Assembly (NCBI GenBank): GCA_035299025.1
Contig: DATGXK010000007.1
Span: forward strand, 1,054,001 to 1,118,000
DNA: 64,000 nt
Direction: 5' to 3'
Origin: Leadbetterella sp035299025
Lineage (GTDB): Bacteria > Bacteroidota > Bacteroidia > Cytophagales > Spirosomataceae
Part shown: piece after piece, positions 48,480-57,071 of the stretch
Numbering within the stretch: position 1 is the stretch's first letter
Layout of the letters: every line of letters starts with the position of its first letter
Notes under the pieces: model-generated
What the model saw: the letters and a program-made list of their open reading frames with translations, nothing else
What the model was told of the DNA's origin: nothing
Database searches by the model: none
Translations under genes and position numbers: made by a program

Positions 48480-49001
48480 ATGGAAAGAAATGATGGTGAA
48501 ATATGGACTGAAGTAAGTGAAGCTGTGTCTGAAGCTGAATGCCCGAATGAAGTGTGTTTGGCTCGGATTTTCCAAGTTCTCTACCGAGATGAACAAACTG
48601 AGCGAGCAATAGCCACGGGTGAGCTTGCTGAAGAGGATTTTAAGGGCGACGATATATTGTCGTGGCAAGATTATCATGAATATGCTACGATCTTGAAATC
48701 CAGAAATTTTAGTATTGTGCCTGCGTTTGATGGTTTTGTGGAAGAGCAATGGTCGGAAGTCCGCCAGCTGATGAAGATACCAATGGCTGAGGATATGGCA
48801 AGCCAAAGGCAGTTGGATAATAAGTACTGGAGTTTGTGGCTGCTGAAGGATGAGTGGAAGACTCTGCAGAAGGTTATAGACGAAGGGAGAGGAGACCAGG
48901 ACATGTTGAAGGGTATTGTGGCTGGCTATAAGGAGGAGTTTGACGTGGTACGGGCTGAAATGGAAGCTGCTGGAGCTGGGGTGTTGCCTGTGTGGGAGTG
49001 A
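48480..49001 (+). CDS. Acidic hypothetical protein, 173 aa
   Basis: No family recognised. Very acidic and helical (MERNDGEIWTEVSEAVSEAE), with W-rich segments (EEQWSEVRQLMKI, YWSLWLLKDEWKTL). It has its own promoter and terminator and is the last plus-strand prophage gene, so it may be expressed in the lysogen. Confidence 0.6.
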   Translation: MERNDGEIWTEVSEAVSEAECPNEVCLARIFQVLYRDEQTERAIATGELAEEDFKGDDILSWQDYHEYATILKSRNFSIVPAFDGFVEEQWSEVRQLMKIPMAEDMASQRQLDNKYWSLWLLKDEWKTLQKVIDEGRGDQDMLKGIVAGYKEEFDVVRAEMEAAGAGVLPVWE

Positions 49002-49028
49002 TGGTTTTGTGGTTTAATTGTTATAGAT

Positions 49029-49054
49029 AGCCCTGAGTAATCGGGGCTTTTTTT
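49029..49054 (+). terminator. Rho-independent terminator
   Basis: AGCCC/GGGCT hairpin followed by T7. Confidence 0.75.
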
Positions 49055-49067
49055 GTGGGAAAACTTG

Positions 49068-49118
49068 CGAGACGCCATGCCATTCGACAGGCTCATGGTG
49101 ATACATGGCGTCTGTACT
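49068..49118 (+). repeat. Family C element with a family B hairpin as loop
   Basis: GAGACGCCATG ... CATGGCGTCTGTAC encloses CATTCGACAGGCTCATG. The inner stem here is CAT/ATG instead of CCCT/AGGG, still paired. It lies just past the integrase stop codon. Confidence 0.8.
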
Positions 49119-49123
49119 GCGTA

Positions 49124-50329
49124 TTATAGCTCGGGGAATTTGTTGATTAGGGTGTAGTCGAAGTATATGCCGAGGTCGCGTAGGTAGAGCAGGGTGGTGG
49201 CGATGTCTTTGTGGCGGCACTGGCTTCGGATGAGTTCGATTTCTTTTGTGGCGAACCAAAGGGCTATGACTCCGGTGTGTTTCCAAGCATAGAAGTCGTG
49301 GTTTAGGCCAGTGAGGTTTGTGGCTTCGAGGGCTTTTACATGCCGTCTGTACCAATGGTTTTTGTCGACCATGGTTTCGGATGGGCCGTCGGTGCCTAGA
49401 ATATAGTAGTGTTTGGGGTAGTCGCGGAGCTTGTATTGCTGGATGATTTTCTCGAGTGCTGCTGGTATCATGACGTGCTCGGAATCGCCTGATTTGGAGT
49501 TTTGGCCTTCTATTAATATTGTTTTTTCGAAGAGATTGCCGATGGTGAGGCTACGAAGCTCATATCCAGCACGGATGAATCCGTAGTAAACGAATGATAT
49601 GGCTAGCCAAAGCCTTGGATCGTGTTCAAGGCAGTAGTTTTTGATGGCAAGGGCTTCTTGTTTGGTGTATGATTTGTGTTTGGATGATTGGACGTCGAGA
49701 TTATCGATGCCTTTGAATGGGTTTTCTGTTATGGTTTTTCGTTTTTGAAAGAATCCAAAAAGTGCGGAGTTTGTAGCCTTTAAGTTATTTATGCGAAGGT
49801 TTTTGAGTTGTTGGTCTATAATGAGATAATCGATGTATGCCTGGGCGTGGTTGAATGTGAATGTGCCAAGTGTGACGCTGGTTTGGTTTGTGGTAGTGAG
49901 ATAGTCAATTAGTTTCTGTAAGTCGGATTTGTATGTTTCGTAGGTTCGTGGTTTTTTGGACCCTTTGATGTACTTCAAGAAGAAGGTGATGGCGTCTAAT
50001 AGCGAGGTTTCGGGCTGAATTGGTCCTATTTGTTTTTTTTGAACGGGGTTTATGACTGCTCCAGCTATGAGCTGCTGGTTGGTTTGTTTGATGAGTTTGG
50101 CTGCTTCTGTTTCCCTGGCTTTGACGGTGTCGTCAGAAAGGACGTATCTTTTGCGGTGTAGTTTCTTCTTGGTGGCATCCCAAACGTAGAATTCTACATA
50201 CCATGGCTTATCAAGAGAGTTGTCCTTGGGTTTTGCTAGTCGACAGAGCTTGTAGGGGTATTGTTCGGACATGGGGATGAGTTTTGATTTGTCCTGAATT
50301 AATTGCTGTTGGGCTTGATTGGCTGTCAT
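49124..50329 (-). CDS. int: Tyrosine recombinase (prophage integrase)
   Basis: 401 residues from the ATG at 50329; a GTG at 50368 and an ATG at 50272 are alternatives. Catalyses site-specific integration and excision. Catalytic-domain marks: Arg in RAGYELRSL, Lys in GQNSKSGDSEH, box II FYAWKHTGVIAL (K-H-T in place of the common R-H-T, as in many Bacteroidota phage integrases), CRHKDI, and the nucleophile Tyr in TTLLYLRDLG. N-terminal DNA-binding parts fit the phage family (about 85-190, SAM-like core-binding domain). It is read away from the tRNA-Leu whose 3' end is the likely attB. Confidence 0.92.
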   Translation of the reverse strand: MTANQAQQQLIQDKSKLIPMSEQYPYKLCRLAKPKDNSLDKPWYVEFYVWDATKKKLHRKRYVLSDDTVKARETEAAKLIKQTNQQLIAGAVINPVQKKQIGPIQPETSLLDAITFFLKYIKGSKKPRTYETYKSDLQKLIDYLTTTNQTSVTLGTFTFNHAQAYIDYLIIDQQLKNLRINNLKATNSALFGFFQKRKTITENPFKGIDNLDVQSSKHKSYTKQEALAIKNYCLEHDPRLWLAISFVYYGFIRAGYELRSLTIGNLFEKTILIEGQNSKSGDSEHVMIPAALEKIIQQYKLRDYPKHYYILGTDGPSETMVDKNHWYRRHVKALEATNLTGLNHDFYAWKHTGVIALWFATKEIELIRSQCRHKDIATTLLYLRDLGIYFDYTLINKFPEL

Positions 50330-50367
50330 TTGTTTGTCATTTTGACAAATCTGACTTCTTAAAAACA

Positions 50368-50400
50368 CCCATAACGCACTTATAATATGTACGTTATGGG
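50368..50400. promoter_or_regulatory. Nine-bp inverted repeat between integrase and tRNA-Leu
   Basis: CCCATAACG (50368-50376) and CGTTATGGG (50392-50400) flank 15 AT-rich bases including TTATAAT. Candidate integrase arm site, operator or integrase promoter. Confidence 0.5.
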
Positions 50401-50409
50401 GTTTATGAG

Positions 50410-50493
50410 TGACGAAGAAGAGATTCGAACTCTCACAAGCTTTCGCTCACTACCACCTCAAAGTAGCGTGTCTACCAATTCCACCACCTCGCC
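50410..50493 (-). tRNA. tRNA-Leu (anticodon GAG); prophage attachment site
   Basis: 84 nt with acceptor stem GGCGAGG/CTTCGTC (G-T pairs allowed), Leu-type D arm GGTGGAATTGGTAGACACG, anticodon arm CTACT-TTGAGGT-GGTAG (GAG), a long variable arm and T arm GAGAG-TTCGAAT-CTCTT. CCA is not encoded. Its 3' end faces the integrase, so the attR core probably overlaps the 3' part of this gene. Confidence 0.92.
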
Positions 50494-50558
50494 AATGCAC
50501 CGCAAAAGTATAAAATTCTGAGAAACTAAAAAAATCTAAAATCGAAAAAAAATCGGTA

Positions 50559-51287
50559 TCAGCTGTTTAACATCCAGGTGTCATTTTTGTGTATATAGAC
50601 TATCTTTCTGTTCCACAATACTTTAAGCCAAATATCTTCTTCGCCAAAAATATTGATTTTATTGCCTTTTTCTATTGTACCAACTATTGGTGAACCCGAG
50701 GATGGAAACTCACGAAAATAGGTCTTCTTGTTTATAATAGCCGACTGGTAGCTGTTGGGAACATTGATAAACACCAGAAGAAAAACAATAAACAAACCTA
50801 CTAGAATCAAATGCCTCCTTAGGATTTTTTTATTGTATATCTTTTTTCGGAAAAGTATCACCAAAATAAAAATACCGATTACAATAACTGAGTACAGAAT
50901 AAAAATGTAGAATTGTTGGTAAAGAACTAGGATAAAATTGAGATCGCTCCGTTCAAAGCCAGTAAATTTATTCTCCAATGCCATCTTATTCATTTTTTCA
51001 AAGACTTCGTCGTCTGGATTTAGATTATAATAGTTGTTCAAATAAAAGATAGCTTTCGAAAAATCTCCCAAACTTTCGTAAATGAAGGCCAATTTCAGAG
51101 AAATATTCTGTTTATTCACCTGACTATCTCTAAAAATGAGCTCATAGAGTTTTGCAGATTCCGTATAATCTTTTGCACTAAATAAAGAATCTGCTTTTTT
51201 GGCAACATCATTTTGTGCCTTAGAATCAGTAGTTTGAAAGAAAACTAGAAAAAATAATAAGATAAATTTTAAAAAGAGTCTTGGCAT
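50559..51287 (-). CDS. TPR and SH3-like membrane protein (BatE-like)
   Basis: 242 residues from ATG 51287. The frame is open to 51587, but that stretch is the antisense of two tRNA genes and is not coding. Signal peptide (PRLFLKFILLFFLVFFQTTD...AQ), TPR-like helices (about 28-95, KDYTESAKLYELIF), two transmembrane helices (about 120-145 and 155-175) and a C-terminal SH3b-like domain (TYFREFPSSGSPIVGTIEKG). This layout is that of BatE-type proteins of Bacteroidota aerotolerance loci, though no other bat genes are adjacent. Confidence 0.65.
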   Translation of the reverse strand: MPRLFLKFILLFFLVFFQTTDSKAQNDVAKKADSLFSAKDYTESAKLYELIFRDSQVNKQNISLKLAFIYESLGDFSKAIFYLNNYYNLNPDDEVFEKMNKMALENKFTGFERSDLNFILVLYQQFYIFILYSVIVIGIFILVILFRKKIYNKKILRRHLILVGLFIVFLLVFINVPNSYQSAIINKKTYFREFPSSGSPIVGTIEKGNKINIFGEEDIWLKVLWNRKIVYIHKNDTWMLNS

Positions 51288-51335
51288 TGTTGGCTTAATT
51301 TCATAATTTTGCATCCTCATTTGAGACAAGGTCTT

Positions 51336-51408
51336 GATTCCGTAGCTCAGCTGGTAGAGCAATACACTTTTAATGTATGGGTCCTGGGTTCGAATCCCAG
51401 CGGGATCA
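51336..51408 (+). tRNA. tRNA-Lys (anticodon TTT), copy 1
   Basis: 73 nt: acceptor GATTCCG/CGGGATC, D arm GCTCAGCTGGTAGAGC, anticodon arm ATACA-CTTTTAA-TGTAT, T arm CTGGG-TTCGAAT-CCCAG. CCA not encoded. Confidence 0.96.
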
Positions 51409-51443
51409 CTTAAGTTTTCAGAAATATTTTTAGAATCATTTTC

Positions 51444-51516
51444 GATTCCGTAGCTCAGCTGGTAGAGCAATACACTTTTAATGTATGGGTCCTGGGTTCG
51501 AATCCCAGCGGGATCA
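51444..51516 (+). tRNA. tRNA-Lys (anticodon TTT), copy 2
   Basis: Identical 73-nt copy, 35 bp after the first. Followed by AAAGCGATGAAA/TTTCATCGCTTT, a perfect hairpin with T run (51518-51545) that should end the transcript. Confidence 0.96.
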
Positions 51517-51517
51517 C

Positions 51518-51545
51518 AAAGCGATGAAAATTTCATCGCTTTTTT
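51518..51545 (+). terminator. Terminator after the tRNA-Lys pair
   Basis: AAAGCGATGAAA directly followed by its complement TTTCATCGCTTT and T residues. Confidence 0.75.
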
Positions 51546-51693
51546 TATTTCTCCAAAACTCAAATCTTTGTTCATCTTTAGCACCATATTATTTCATCAC
51601 AAAAATAATTGTTTGCACTTGAGAATTGGTTTGAATCCAGATTTTATTATTTTTAATGTTTTGACTGAACACAAAAAACTAGGACCAACCTAA

Positions 51694-53103
51694 ATGAAAA
51701 AAAGTAAGAAAAGAGTAATTGAAAATATCCAAATCTTAGATTTTGCAGCAGAAGGTAAATGCATCGTAAAAGACGACGGAGAAGTAATATTTGTTGAAGG
51801 GAGCAATGTTTGCCCCGGCGATGAGGTTAAATTATTGGTTTCAAAAACCAAAAAGAACTTTTCGGAAGGTCGAATTTTAGCAATCAATAAACTATCTGAA
51901 GATCGTATTGAGCCCTTTTGTAAGCACTTTGGTGTATGTGGTGGCTGCAAATGGCAACATATTCCGTACGAAACCCAGCTTCAGCAAAAACAAAAGCAAG
52001 TTTATGACCAACTCACCAGAATCGGGAAAGTAAAACTTCCTGAATTAACGCCAATTTTAGGCTCTGCCAATATTCAGTTTTATAGAAATAAATTAGAATA
52101 CACTTTTTCAAACTCTAGGTGGCTCACAAACGAAGAGGTGGCATCTGGGCAAGATATTTCTAAAGATGCCCTTGGTTTTCATATTCCTAAGCGATTTGAA
52201 AAGGTCTTACCCATAGATAAATGTTATTTGCAAGGTGACCCATCAAATGCCATTCGTGATTTTTTTAGAGACTATGCCTTCCAAAGTGGTCTGCCTTTTT
52301 ACGACCATGTGGCTCATCAAGGTTTTTTCAGAAACGTGATGATCAGAACCACTTCGACAGGTGAAGTGATGGTTGTTCTTCAAGTTGCAGACGATTCAGT
52401 AGAAAAAATAGAGGCTGTTATGAGAGCTTTCATTGAGAAATTCCCAAATACTACATCTCTGAACTACTTTATTAACAAAAAAAGAAACGATTCGTATTTT
52501 GACCTCGAACCAGTCAATTTCTATGGCAAACCTTACATTACTGAGGAAATGGAGGGATTGAAGTTTAGAATTGGGGTAAAATCGTTTTACCAGACCAACT
52601 CTGACCAGGCCTACAACCTGTACAAAATAGTTAGAGACTTTGCACAAATTTCTGAAAATCACCTCGTTTATGATCTTTACACGGGTACAGGCACCATAGC
52701 CAACTTCGTAGCGAAAAAAGCGAAAAAAGTGGTAGGAATAGAGTACATAGAGGCCGCCGTAGAGGATGCAGTCATAAATTCGGAAATAAATGGGATAAAA
52801 AACACCGCGTTCTTTGCCGGTGATATGGCCAAAATATTTACCGACGAGTTCATTTCACAAAACGGTCAACCAGATATAGTAATAGTGGACCCGCCAAGAG
52901 CAGGAATGGACAAACCTGTGACCGAACTTTTACTCAAAATTGCTCCTAAAAGGATTGTTTACGTAAGTTGCAATCCTGCGACACAAGCTCGTGACCTTGA
53001 AATTCTTTCGGCCAAATATGAAGTAGAAAAAGTAAACCCTGTGGACATGTTCCCGCATACTTTCCACGTCGAAAATGTAGCGAGTTTGGTTTTAAAATCT
53101 TAA
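51694..53103 (+). CDS. rlmD: 23S rRNA (uracil-C5)-methyltransferase RlmD-type
   Basis: 469 residues. Methylates a 23S rRNA uracil (U1939 in E. coli numbering) using SAM. N-terminal TRAM domain (about 8-62), iron-sulfur cysteines C76, C82 and C85 (FCKHFGVCGGCKW), SAM motif YDLYTGTGTIANFVA (about 326-340), DPPRAGMDKP (about 400) and the catalytic-cysteine motif YVSCNPATQARDL (about 425). Full length. RlmC or RumA-like relatives are possible, since single copies serve both functions in some bacteria. Host gene, AT-rich and free of prophage repeats. Confidence 0.88.
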   Translation: MKKSKKRVIENIQILDFAAEGKCIVKDDGEVIFVEGSNVCPGDEVKLLVSKTKKNFSEGRILAINKLSEDRIEPFCKHFGVCGGCKWQHIPYETQLQQKQKQVYDQLTRIGKVKLPELTPILGSANIQFYRNKLEYTFSNSRWLTNEEVASGQDISKDALGFHIPKRFEKVLPIDKCYLQGDPSNAIRDFFRDYAFQSGLPFYDHVAHQGFFRNVMIRTTSTGEVMVVLQVADDSVEKIEAVMRAFIEKFPNTTSLNYFINKKRNDSYFDLEPVNFYGKPYITEEMEGLKFRIGVKSFYQTNSDQAYNLYKIVRDFAQISENHLVYDLYTGTGTIANFVAKKAKKVVGIEYIEAAVEDAVINSEINGIKNTAFFAGDMAKIFTDEFISQNGQPDIVIVDPPRAGMDKPVTELLLKIAPKRIVYVSCNPATQARDLEILSAKYEVEKVNPVDMFPHTFHVENVASLVLKS

Positions 53104-53127
53104 TTTTCGAAAAAATATTTTTGAGAA

Positions 53128-53973
53128 ATGAGAATATCGGTAATCGATGCAGGGAATTTTAAACTCGACGGTGGAGCTATGTTTGGAGTAGTACCCAAAA
53201 CCATCTGGCAAAAAATGGTTCCGGCCGATGAAAACAATCTTTGCAGCTGGAAAATGCGTTGTCTTTTAATAGAAGACGGCCAAAAATTGGTTCTGATAGA
53301 TACAGGAATGGGAGAGAAGCAGCCCGAAAAGTGGCAAAATTTCTATTGCCGACATGGAGATGGTGATTTAATAAAATCCATAAGAGAGTCCGGCTATCAC
53401 GAAAAAGACATCACTGATGTCATTCTATCTCATCTTCATTTTGACCATTGTGGTGGAGCAGTTTCTTGGAATTCTAAAAAAGACGCCTATCAACTGACCT
53501 TTCTGAATGCAAAATATTGGACCCATAGCCAACATTGGGCTTCAGCCATGAAACCAAATCCTAGAGAAAAGGCCACGTTTTTGAGCGAAAATTTGCTACC
53601 CATTCAAGAAAGTGGACACCTTAACTTTATTAACAAGGAAGCCCACGAATTTGGTAAAAATTTTGAATTTATGTACGCCGATGGACATACCGAGAAAATG
53701 ATTATGCCCATTGTTCACCATAAAAATCGGAAAATCATCTTTGCTGCAGACACTATTCCTTCTTTTGCACATATTCATGTACCGTACTGCATGTCTTATG
53801 ACGTACGTCCTCTGCAAACCATGGAGGAAAAAAACACAATACTGAAAAAAATAATTGATGAAGATATAATTTTATTCTTTGACCACGACGCTCAAAACGA
53901 AACTGCGGAAATAGAATGGACAGAAAGGGGTTTTAAACCTAAAAACCTTGGAAAATTGGCCGATTTATTCTGA
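53128..53973 (+). CDS. Metallo-beta-lactamase-fold hydrolase
   Basis: 281 residues. The metal-binding motif is LSHLHFDHCGG (about 100-110; HxHxDH), with later ligands in PIVHHKN, FAADTIP and FFDHD. The pattern resembles lactonase-type MBL proteins (quorum-quenching or related esterases) rather than true beta-lactamases. No signal peptide. It starts 25 bp after rlmD, probably co-transcribed. Substrate unknown. Confidence 0.8.
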   Translation: MRISVIDAGNFKLDGGAMFGVVPKTIWQKMVPADENNLCSWKMRCLLIEDGQKLVLIDTGMGEKQPEKWQNFYCRHGDGDLIKSIRESGYHEKDITDVILSHLHFDHCGGAVSWNSKKDAYQLTFLNAKYWTHSQHWASAMKPNPREKATFLSENLLPIQESGHLNFINKEAHEFGKNFEFMYADGHTEKMIMPIVHHKNRKIIFAADTIPSFAHIHVPYCMSYDVRPLQTMEEKNTILKKIIDEDIILFFDHDAQNETAEIEWTERGFKPKNLGKLADLF

Positions 53974-54046
53974 TTTTTCGGTTCATATCATGCTTTAAAG
54001 CAAACAGTCGTCTCTAAAAGATTCTTTACACATCAAAAAATACAAA

Positions 54047-54814
54047 ATGAGCATGAAGATTGGATTAGTGCTTTCAGGCGGTGGCTCAAGAGGATTTGGG
54101 CATTTGGGTGTTCTAAAAGCCCTTGAAGAACTCAATATAAAACCAGATATAATTTCTGGAGCAAGTGCTGGAAGTCTGGTGGGTGTGCTTTATGCTGCCG
54201 GTTTTTCTCCAGACGAAATATCTGAAATAATCCAAAAAAGAGGCATTAGCGGTAATATTAAACTTGCATTTAATCGAATGGGGATTTTTTCCTTAGAAAA
54301 AGTCGAAAAACTCATACAAGAATATATACCTCATGATAACTTTGACAACCTAAAAATACCCTTGGTTGTGGCTGCCACAGAAATTAGAAAAGGAGAGCTC
54401 AAATATTTCAGAAATGGAAAAAATCTAGCCAAGGCAATTACGGCTTCATGTGCTATTCCGGGTATTTTTGCTCCGGTAAACATTGAAGGAAAGTCATTTA
54501 TTGATGGCGGTGTACTCAACAACATGCCGATAGAGCCTATACAGGACGAAGTGGACCTCAAAATAGGCGTGAATGTAATGCCAATAGAAAGGAAAATGCC
54601 TGTACATTCGGCCAAAGATATTATCATGAAATCGCTTATGATGTCTATTGGTGAACAAAGTGCCAGAAAAAACGATAAATTTGATATTTTGATAGAACCT
54701 AAAAACATCATCCACTACAATGGATTGAGTCTGAAAAATGCTTCTGAAATGTTCACTTTGGGGTATGAAACTGCCATAGCACAACTTCAAAAATCCGCCG
54801 AAATGTTTTTATAG
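54047..54814 (+). CDS. Patatin-like phospholipase (RssA/NTE type)
   Basis: 255 residues. Oxyanion loop LSGGGSRGFGHLG (9-21), nucleophile S40 in GASAG, and catalytic Asp D153 in FIDGGVLNNMP. Short, soluble RssA-type patatin with no added domain. Probably an acyl-ester hydrolase of membrane lipids. Starts 73 bp after the MBL gene. Confidence 0.85.
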   Translation: MSMKIGLVLSGGGSRGFGHLGVLKALEELNIKPDIISGASAGSLVGVLYAAGFSPDEISEIIQKRGISGNIKLAFNRMGIFSLEKVEKLIQEYIPHDNFDNLKIPLVVAATEIRKGELKYFRNGKNLAKAITASCAIPGIFAPVNIEGKSFIDGGVLNNMPIEPIQDEVDLKIGVNVMPIERKMPVHSAKDIIMKSLMMSIGEQSARKNDKFDILIEPKNIIHYNGLSLKNASEMFTLGYETAIAQLQKSAEMFL

Positions 54815-54920
54815 CCTCTAAATTGCCTTTTAATGAAGATACATTCTTATTTTGGCATCAAATTGGATAATTATTAGAAAAAAGATTCGTTTAAGCTTTC
54901 AAAAGAACCTAAAATCGTAA

Positions 54921-57065
54921 GTGAGAAAAATATATTTTTGTGTCTTCTTAATCACCATCTCTTTCTCTTGCAGCCAGTACAAAAACGGGCCATTGAGCAA
55001 AACATGGCACAATACCAATGCCAAATACAACGCCCTTTTGATTTCTCGTGAAGACTATAAAATTGCAAAAGAAATCATTCTGGCCAACAATAAGGAGACC
55101 TACGAAGAAATCCTACCGATTTATAGAAAAATAGACTCTACAAAATTGGATTCTGCGGCATTGTATCTTACCGATGCCATCAAGAAAGCTTCGATTATAG
55201 CCGAAAGACACTCAAACAGCCGCCATTTAGACGAAGCCTACCTACTAATAGGCAAAGCCCGCCTGGAAAAAGAAGAAATTTTCAATGCTCAAGAAACTTT
55301 TAAATATGTAAATACCACTTCAAAATCTTCCAGTTCTAAAACCGAGGCTTTGATTTGGCTCATGCGTTCGTATATTGAAAATGAAGACCTCGTAAGTGCC
55401 AATCAAGTGGCAGAACTACTGAAAACCCAAAAACTCTCAGGAGGAAATAAATCGCAGTTTTTGGCTACAAAAGCCTATTATCACCAAATTCAAAACGAGC
55501 CAGCTTTGGCGGTGGTGTTCCTAGACGAAGCCCTCAAAAGTATGAAAAAAGGGACTGAAAAAGCACGCCTGCATTTTATAACAGCTCAGCTCTACTCAAG
55601 CTTAAATCAAGTAGTTCTTTCAAGAAAAAACTACAATCAAGTTCTGAAAAACAAACCAAACTATGATTTGGAGTTTCATGCCAAACTTGGATTGATATCA
55701 AGTCAATCGCTTGCGAAAAACACCAATATTACCTTTGAAAAAATGCTTGAAGATCGAAAAAATCAAGATTTAAGAAGCAAAATATTCTATAGAATAGGTG
55801 AAACTGAAGCCCGAAAAGGAAATTACGAGGCGGCTATTTTGAATTTTAATAAGGCGGTGACCGAATCCAACGACAATCCAAAAGAAAAAGCTCTGGCCTA
55901 CAAAGCTCTCGGCGATTTGTATTTTGAGGAGCTTGTTAACTACGAGATGGCCGGAATTTACTATGACAGCACGCTCATTACACTTCCGAAAAATGAACAA
56001 AATTCTTCCCAAATAGGTCAGAAGGCGATGTTTTTAAATGATTTTATCAAATATAAAAAAGCCTATGACTTGGAAGACAGCCTTCAAATGTTGGCATCAC
56101 TGAATCCCAATGAGCTGGATTTCAAGTTAGAACAAATGATACTTGACAAAAAGGAAGCTCAAAAAAAAGAACAAGAGGCCGTAGCCAATTCTTCTTCGGT
56201 TTTAAAAAATGCCTCAAATAGCACCCTTCCAAGAGATTTTAAAAGATGGCTATTGTATGATCCGGTAGAATCTGTCAAAGCCAAGAACGAATTTGTCAGA
56301 AATTGGGGAAATAGACCTTTGGAGGACAACTGGAGACGATCAGAGAAAACAATGGGTTCTTTTAGTCTAAAAATTGAGCGACAAAACCTAGATAGCGTAA
56401 AAACTGAGTTGAAAAACACAGCAAACTCAGAAGAAGAAATGAAGGAGCTTTTAGCTAAAAAAGAGGTAGAGCAAGAGAAAAAAGAAATGCTAAAGAAGAT
56501 TCCTAGCTCAAACATTCAGAAAATGGCTTCAAAAAGGAAGCAAGAAGAAGCTTTATTTCAAATTGGGAAAATTTATAAATTGAAATTTAACGATGAAGAC
56601 AAAGCCAAAACAACTTTCGGCAATCTAATTAAGAATTTCCCAAGATCGGTTTATGAACCTGAGGCTTTGTATTATCTTTCAATAATGGAAAAAGACCCTC
56701 AAAATAATACTTTTTCATCCAAATTATTAAAAGAATACCCTTCTTCATCATTTGCTCGCCAGCTCAAAAAAGGCTCCATAAAATTGAGTAAAGACAAAGA
56801 AACAGAGGTGCAAACTGCCTACTCTAAGGTATTTGATTTATATGAAAAAAATAATTTTACTGAAGCTCTCACGCAAATAGACCAAAACCTCAATGAATAC
56901 GTTGGCAGTCAAATAGAAGATAAAATGGCAATGCTAAGGATTATGATATTGAAAAAACTAAGCAATAAAGAGCAATATGTAATTTCGCTGAATGATTTTA
57001 TTAGAAGCTATCCGAGCTCGGACTTAATCCTGAAAGCAAAAGAATTACTGGCCGTATTAAACTAA
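54921..57065 (+). CDS. PorW/SprE-like TPR lipoprotein (type IX secretion)
   Basis: 714 residues from GTG 54921. Lipoprotein signal (YFCVFLITISFSC with C17 lipobox), then SKTWHNTNAKYNALLISRED and ETYEEILPIYRKI, as in PorW/SprE, and TPR-like repeats through the rest (for example EARKGNYEAAILNFNKAVTE, FEELVNYEMAGIYYDST). PorW/SprE supports type IX secretion and gliding in Bacteroidota by linking outer-membrane parts. It is strong evidence for the host phylum. Confidence 0.75.
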   Translation: MRKIYFCVFLITISFSCSQYKNGPLSKTWHNTNAKYNALLISREDYKIAKEIILANNKETYEEILPIYRKIDSTKLDSAALYLTDAIKKASIIAERHSNSRHLDEAYLLIGKARLEKEEIFNAQETFKYVNTTSKSSSSKTEALIWLMRSYIENEDLVSANQVAELLKTQKLSGGNKSQFLATKAYYHQIQNEPALAVVFLDEALKSMKKGTEKARLHFITAQLYSSLNQVVLSRKNYNQVLKNKPNYDLEFHAKLGLISSQSLAKNTNITFEKMLEDRKNQDLRSKIFYRIGETEARKGNYEAAILNFNKAVTESNDNPKEKALAYKALGDLYFEELVNYEMAGIYYDSTLITLPKNEQNSSQIGQKAMFLNDFIKYKKAYDLEDSLQMLASLNPNELDFKLEQMILDKKEAQKKEQEAVANSSSVLKNASNSTLPRDFKRWLLYDPVESVKAKNEFVRNWGNRPLEDNWRRSEKTMGSFSLKIERQNLDSVKTELKNTANSEEEMKELLAKKEVEQEKKEMLKKIPSSNIQKMASKRKQEEALFQIGKIYKLKFNDEDKAKTTFGNLIKNFPRSVYEPEALYYLSIMEKDPQNNTFSSKLLKEYPSSSFARQLKKGSIKLSKDKETEVQTAYSKVFDLYEKNNFTEALTQIDQNLNEYVGSQIEDKMAMLRIMILKKLSNKEQYVISLNDFIRSYPSSDLILKAKELLAVLN

Positions 57066-57071
57066 AAAACA

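Larger units (their letters stand above)
1..50410. mobile_element. Prophage (tailed phage), right part; left end outside the window
   Basis: Almost every gene from the left edge to the integrase is phage-like: S49 head protease, HK97-type capsid, small and large terminase, portal, holin, spanin, lysozyme, TP901-type tape measure and a tyrosine integrase. The right boundary is placed at the 3' end of tRNA-Leu(GAG), 42 bp from the integrase reading frame, the usual integration arrangement. The left end and attL are not in the window, so the element exceeds 50 kb. The gene order (capsid about 12 kb before terminase) is the expected order after circular permutation. Coding strands are strongly G-rich, unlike the host flank, except in the AT-rich cargo segments at about 3000-4900 and 38800-40600 and in the terminase gene. 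Confidence 0.93.

Noticed and set aside
1..50410. CRISPR array among the many repeats
   Set aside because: The repeats are irregularly spaced, lie in genes and gaps, are imperfect palindromes and have no spacer-repeat periodicity; no cas genes are present.
51288..51587. N-terminal extension of the minus-strand 50559 gene
   Set aside because: It is the antisense translation of the two tRNA-Lys genes (repeated DPAGIRTQDPYIKSV peptide), a well-known artefact; the signal-peptide start at 51287 is right.
52354..52372. CACTTCGACAGGTGAAGTG in rlmD as a host copy of family B
   Set aside because: It lacks the GCTCAG half of the core and is within a conserved coding segment; chance similarity.
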